From: M3 sp964637445
GTDB taxonomy: Bacteria; Bacteroidota; Bacteroidia; Bacteroidales; Muribaculaceae
Direction: 5' to 3'
DNA length: 54,668 nucleotides
Assembly (NCBI GenBank): GCA_964637445.1
Contig: CAZWWS010000006.1
Location: 1 to 54,668 of the forward strand
How positions within the stretch are numbered: position 1 is the first letter of the stretch; each line of letters begins with the position of its first letter. Positions 49,943-54,668 of the stretch are shown in pieces. Position numbers and translations under genes: made by a program. The notes beneath the pieces are model-generated. The model did not search any database, was not told where the DNA came from, and saw only the letters and a list, made by a program, of their open reading frames with translations.

Positions 49943-52618
49943 ATGAGAAAAACAGTACTATTATTATGCGTTGCGATAATATGTAGCATATCTTTCGCAA
50001 GCAGTGCAAAAGAGATTTATCTATTCGGTAGCGCTACCGGCTATAGTGAGCCTTCTCAGAGCAATCAATCTATTTATGCAGATTGGGCACTTCCGGAAAC
50101 TTATGACGGAAGTAATGTGTATGAGCAAGTTTTCAATCTATCTGCAGGTTTCCACTATATGCGCTTTTATACAGCACTAACCGGTTGGAGCGGAAATTCT
50201 TCAATTGGCTCTCAAGTATCCGATTCACCTGTTAGTATCGAAATCAATGGCGTGTATTACGCTTCTTTTGTCAGTGGTGCCGGAATGTGGCAATTTGATT
50301 GGACCGGCGGGTTGCTGAAAATAATCGTGGATTTCAACTCAAATATGGTAACTTTTGATGCCGATAACACCGAGCTTACCTATTATACAGAAAATGGAAT
50401 TACATATAAGAAAACGTCAGCTACCGAAGTGACAGTTTTCAATGTAAGCGCCTCCGGAGATGTAGTGATTCCATCGACCGTCAGCATCAACAATACCGAA
50501 TATTCAGTCACTGAAATATATTATGGCGCATTTACTAACTGCACTGAAATAATTACTTTGACTATTCCGAATTCAATTCAATCTGTGGTTACCGATTATT
50601 TTGATAATTGTGAAGCTCTTGAAGCTATTTATGTAGATGAAAATCATAGTACTCTAAGTTCTTACGATGGAGTTCTATTCAGTAAAGATAAAACAATTCT
50701 GATATATTGTCCTAAAGGAAAGTCGGGCGATTATGTAATACCGGACGGAGTGGTATCGATCGGAAAAGAATCTGAAATTTGGGGTACAATAACGTATACT
50801 ACTCCATTTAAAAATTGTAAAAAGTTGACTTCTATCTCAATCCCGGCAAGTGTTGCGAAAATGCAAGAGCAGGGAGATGTAGGGTTTATGTATTGTAGCG
50901 AGCTTAAAAATATAGTCGTAAGCGAAGCAAACGAAGTGTATGCATCAATCGACGGAGTGCTGACATCAAAAGACAAAACCAAATTGATTTACTATCCTAA
51001 TGGAAGAACTGCTGAGGCTTATGTGGTTCCGCAATCTGTCACATTGATTGGTTGTTTTGCATTCTGTGATGCCAAACTTTCGTCGGTTACGATCTCGGAA
51101 AATGTGGCAACAATATATGGACTGGCGTTTGCAGGCTGTGTAAACCTTACGGAAATAAATTTTAATGCGAAAAATTGTGCGGTAAACCTAAGTATTGGAG
51201 TAGGAACATCGTCAGTATGGCCAAATAATGGAGCTAACTTCGCTAACATAAATATCGGAGAATCGGTAGAGTGCTTAAATAATCGAATTTTTAGTGATAT
51301 AATTTTAGATAAGATTGTAATTCCCGATAATGTGACCACGATTGCAAGTCAAGCATTTACCAACGTAAAAAATGTCGAAATTGGTTCGGGAGCGACGTCT
51401 ATCAACCCCAAAGCTTTTGGGTATAATGTAGAAGCCTATGAAGTATCGGAAAACAATAACGCGTATATGGCTTATAACGGAGTGTTGTTTAGTAAGGACA
51501 AAACTACCATCGTAGACTATCCGTCGGCAAAGACCGATCGTTCATATCGAATACCATCGTTTGTTACAGCGATTAGTAATCAAGTTTTCAATTGTAACGC
51601 ATCACTTGAATCGGTAGAAATACCGGCTTCGGTAACTTCATTTGGCTATGTTTTATTTTACGATAATAGCAATCTGAAAGGAATCGTGTCGCTTAGTTCG
51701 GTTGCTGTCGATTGTGGTATTGCTGATGCATTCGGATCTAATAATGAATATTATGTAGACGATCTCTTTAGTAATGTAACTCTTTATGTGCCGGTCGGCG
51801 CATCCGAATCTTATAAAAATACTGTGGGCTGGAGCGCATTTGTAAATGTCGTGGAAGGTGCATCATCAGATATTAAAGTGACTAAAAATATCGAAAATGC
51901 CGGCAATATCAGTATGCCGGAGGCTTGGGTGATTGGCGACAACGTGACAGTTACGGCTACTGCTTGCGATGGATATGAATTTGATAGCTGGGAAGAGGAT
52001 GGCGTGAACGTAGGCAGTGAATCAAGCTATACTTTTACAGTAGGCTTGTCGCGTAACATAGTTGCAAAGTTCTCTCCGGTTGTAAATGAAAACGAAGTAG
52101 AAGTTGTGACCGAGTTGCCTAACACGGCTTCAATCACTATGGGTGTAGAGGCTGAAGCCATCGGCTATACAGTCAATATATATTCTGACGAATCTCGCAC
52201 TCTGCTCGTCGCTACGCAAAATTATGACTCCGACGGAAACATCGTGCCGCAATCTACCTCGATAACGCTGGTGTTTGATGACTTGGAAATAGGATCATAC
52301 TTTTATGAAATAGTGGTGAAGACTGTTGCCGAATCAGGGGATGAGGCTACCGAAGAAACCGTTGCATCAGTGTATGTAGGCACATTTGCTATCACGGTAT
52401 CCGGCATTGAAAGCATTGTATACGAGCAAATCAGCTGCGTAGCTGTGGCTGATGGTATCAACGTGGTCAATGCAAGTGGCGAAACGGTGTCGGTATATGA
52501 CATGAGCGGACGCCTTGTGGCTCAAATCGGTATATCGTCAGGCAGCGAGATCATCCCGCTACAACGTGGTGTGTATATTGTGCAAATCGGCCAAAGCCAA
52601 TTTAAACTGAAAGTATAA
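49943..52618 (+). CDS. BspA-like leucine-rich repeat surface protein with C-terminal sorting domain
   Basis: Exported protein of 891 residues. Signal peptide about 1-21. Residues ~22-130 form a beta-domain similar to SusE/SusF-type glycan-binding modules (IYLFGSATGYSEPS, FNLSAGFHYMRFYT). Residues ~150-640 are BspA/LRR_5 repeats (IPxSVxxIxxxAFxxC), including three related insert units with DGVLFSKDKT-like starts near 240, 336 and 512. About 648-713 resembles an InlB B-repeat or Listeria-type bacterial repeat (VTVTATACDGYEFDSWEEDG). The last ~70 residues (VYDMSGRLVAQ, GVYIVQIGQSQFKLKV) match a type IX secretion sorting domain. Likely cell-surface, perhaps adhesion; function otherwise unknown. 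The G10 tract upstream suggests variable expression. Confidence 0.85.
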   Translation: MRKTVLLLCVAIICSISFASSAKEIYLFGSATGYSEPSQSNQSIYADWALPETYDGSNVYEQVFNLSAGFHYMRFYTALTGWSGNSSIGSQVSDSPVSIEINGVYYASFVSGAGMWQFDWTGGLLKIIVDFNSNMVTFDADNTELTYYTENGITYKKTSATEVTVFNVSASGDVVIPSTVSINNTEYSVTEIYYGAFTNCTEIITLTIPNSIQSVVTDYFDNCEALEAIYVDENHSTLSSYDGVLFSKDKTILIYCPKGKSGDYVIPDGVVSIGKESEIWGTITYTTPFKNCKKLTSISIPASVAKMQEQGDVGFMYCSELKNIVVSEANEVYASIDGVLTSKDKTKLIYYPNGRTAEAYVVPQSVTLIGCFAFCDAKLSSVTISENVATIYGLAFAGCVNLTEINFNAKNCAVNLSIGVGTSSVWPNNGANFANINIGESVECLNNRIFSDIILDKIVIPDNVTTIASQAFTNVKNVEIGSGATSINPKAFGYNVEAYEVSENNNAYMAYNGVLFSKDKTTIVDYPSAKTDRSYRIPSFVTAISNQVFNCNASLESVEIPASVTSFGYVLFYDNSNLKGIVSLSSVAVDCGIADAFGSNNEYYVDDLFSNVTLYVPVGASESYKNTVGWSAFVNVVEGASSDIKVTKNIENAGNISMPEAWVIGDNVTVTATACDGYEFDSWEEDGVNVGSESSYTFTVGLSRNIVAKFSPVVNENEVEVVTELPNTASITMGVEAEAIGYTVNIYSDESRTLLVATQNYDSDGNIVPQSTSITLVFDDLEIGSYFYEIVVKTVAESGDEATEETVASVYVGTFAITVSGIESIVYEQISCVAVADGINVVNASGETVSVYDMSGRLVAQIGISSGSEIIPLQRGVYIVQIGQSQFKLKV

Positions 52619-52654
52619 ATCAACAAATACATCTGACGTATTTGGCAAAAATGA

Positions 52655-52705
52655 AGTTGCGAAACGGCCATTTCCGAACGATCGTTTCGCAACTCGTTTT
52701 TCTTT
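52655..52705 (+). terminator. Rho-independent terminator of the BspA-like gene
   Basis: AGTTGCGAAACG (52655-52666) pairs perfectly with CGTTTCGCAACT (52683-52694) and is followed by CGTTTTTCTTT, a good T run. Confidence 0.85.
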
Positions 52706-52750
52706 AAAGTCCCCCGCCTTTCGCCCTGCAAAGTAGCGCAGCGGATATAC

Positions 52751-52803
52751 CTAAATTAACGCAACTGACGAAAATTGCCAATTTTGCCACTTTTCGTCAG
52801 TAA
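52751..52803. repeat. Hairpin repeat, copy 1
   Basis: About 53 bp containing ACTGACGAAAA (52764-52774) and its exact complement TTTTCGTCAGT (52791-52801) around a 16-nt loop. A similar element recurs 177 bp downstream. The region 52706-52983 otherwise shows no gene. Confidence 0.7.
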
Positions 52804-52927
52804 GATTGCAAATGTACTAAAAATTAATCTAATCGCACAAGTGAAAGTATCAAATACTTCTGTGAATTAAATGAAAAAAGGAGTAAAAAGACATCCACTG
52901 CAATGATGATTGGCTACATTCGATAGC

Positions 52928-52980
52928 TCTAATTGACGCTACTGACGAAGATTGTCCATTTTATCACTTTTCGTCAGTAT
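52928..52980. repeat. Hairpin repeat, copy 2
   Basis: ACTGACGAAGA (52941-52951) pairs with TTTTCGTCAGT (52968-52978), with the same 16-nt loop length. Over the central 39 bases it differs from copy 1 at five positions (about 87% identity); flanks AATTrACGCw are also shared. Confidence 0.7.
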
Positions 52981-52983
52981 AGT

Positions 52984-53019
52984 CAAGCCCCTCCATCTTG
53001 AGCAAGGTGGAGGGGCTTG
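52984..53019 (-). terminator. Strong hairpin after secA
   Basis: CAAGCCCCTCCA (52984-52995) pairs perfectly with TGGAGGGGCTTG (53008-53019), and further pairs extend it to a GAGC loop. It lies 22 bp behind the secA stop on the minus strand; no T run follows. Confidence 0.65.
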
Positions 53020-53041
53020 TAAGTATATTTGTGTGGGGCTG

Positions 53042-54668
<1,627 letters not shown>

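Noticed and set aside
52862..52940. Small open frames between the two hairpin repeats
   Set aside because: The best one is 11 codons long, without a promoter or family match.

Overview
The window looks like a chromosomal scaffold of a gut Bacteroidota, most likely order Bacteroidales and perhaps a Muribaculaceae-type genome (the family is an inference). Reasons: a SusC/SusD pair with a hybrid two-component regulator, promoters of the Bacteroidota type (TTG or TTTG, 19-21 nt, then TAnnTTTG) before many genes, little Shine-Dalgarno sequence, a BspA-like protein with a type IX secretion-like C-terminus, and a membrane protein carrying HU-like and SPOR domains. I see no rRNA, tRNA, CRISPR array, phage or insertion sequence.

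Layout. (1) 134-16577: a polysaccharide utilization locus for beta-1,4-galactan (pectic galactan or arabinogalactan side chains). It holds a hybrid two-component sensor/regulator, a clan-A glycoside hydrolase, SusC, SusD, a SusE-like lipoprotein, a GH53 endo-galactanase and a GH2 beta-galactosidase. (2) 16621-19819: galactokinase, aldose 1-epimerase and a sugar-1-phosphate nucleotidyltransferase, which would take the released galactose to a nucleotide sugar. The two blocks together form an uptake-to-metabolism route. (3) 19968-28130: dihydrouridine synthase, a DUF4332 protein, a second (lipoprotein) mutarotase, YjbQ, RsgA, class I fumarase, ManA and an ATP-grasp-like unknown. (4) 28127-31576, minus: an operon of HU/SPOR protein, nitroreductase, DUF2520 protein, KdsC and Maf. 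(5) 31705-42141: DMT transporter, LysM/M23 peptidase, Ndk, RecG, IspD, LpxH, a DUF59 protein, an unknown two-helix membrane protein, a 59-residue winged-helix protein and phosphoglucomutase. (6) 42247-47348, minus: clpS-clpA-aat (an N-degron module) followed by an M23 peptidase. The aat gene is broken only by a 100-N scaffold gap whose two flanks are the same 55 bases, so this is an assembly artefact. (7) 47597-54668: NADP-type glutamate dehydrogenase, a flavodoxin/ferredoxin protein, a BspA-like surface protein with a G10 tract upstream, an intergenic region with a duplicated hairpin, and the 3' part of secA running off the window.

Regulatory sites that stand out are a direct repeat (AATGTCCkAT, 21 bp apart) just upstream of the galactan promoter, a perfect 26-bp palindrome between clpS and gdhA, the G10 tract at the BspA-like promoter, and several genes whose ATG lies 4-7 nt after the -7 element, implying leaderless or nearly leaderless mRNAs. 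No single strongly novel system is evident. The best candidates for new biology are the regulatory sites, the proposed GalT-independent galactose route and two unrecognised proteins.
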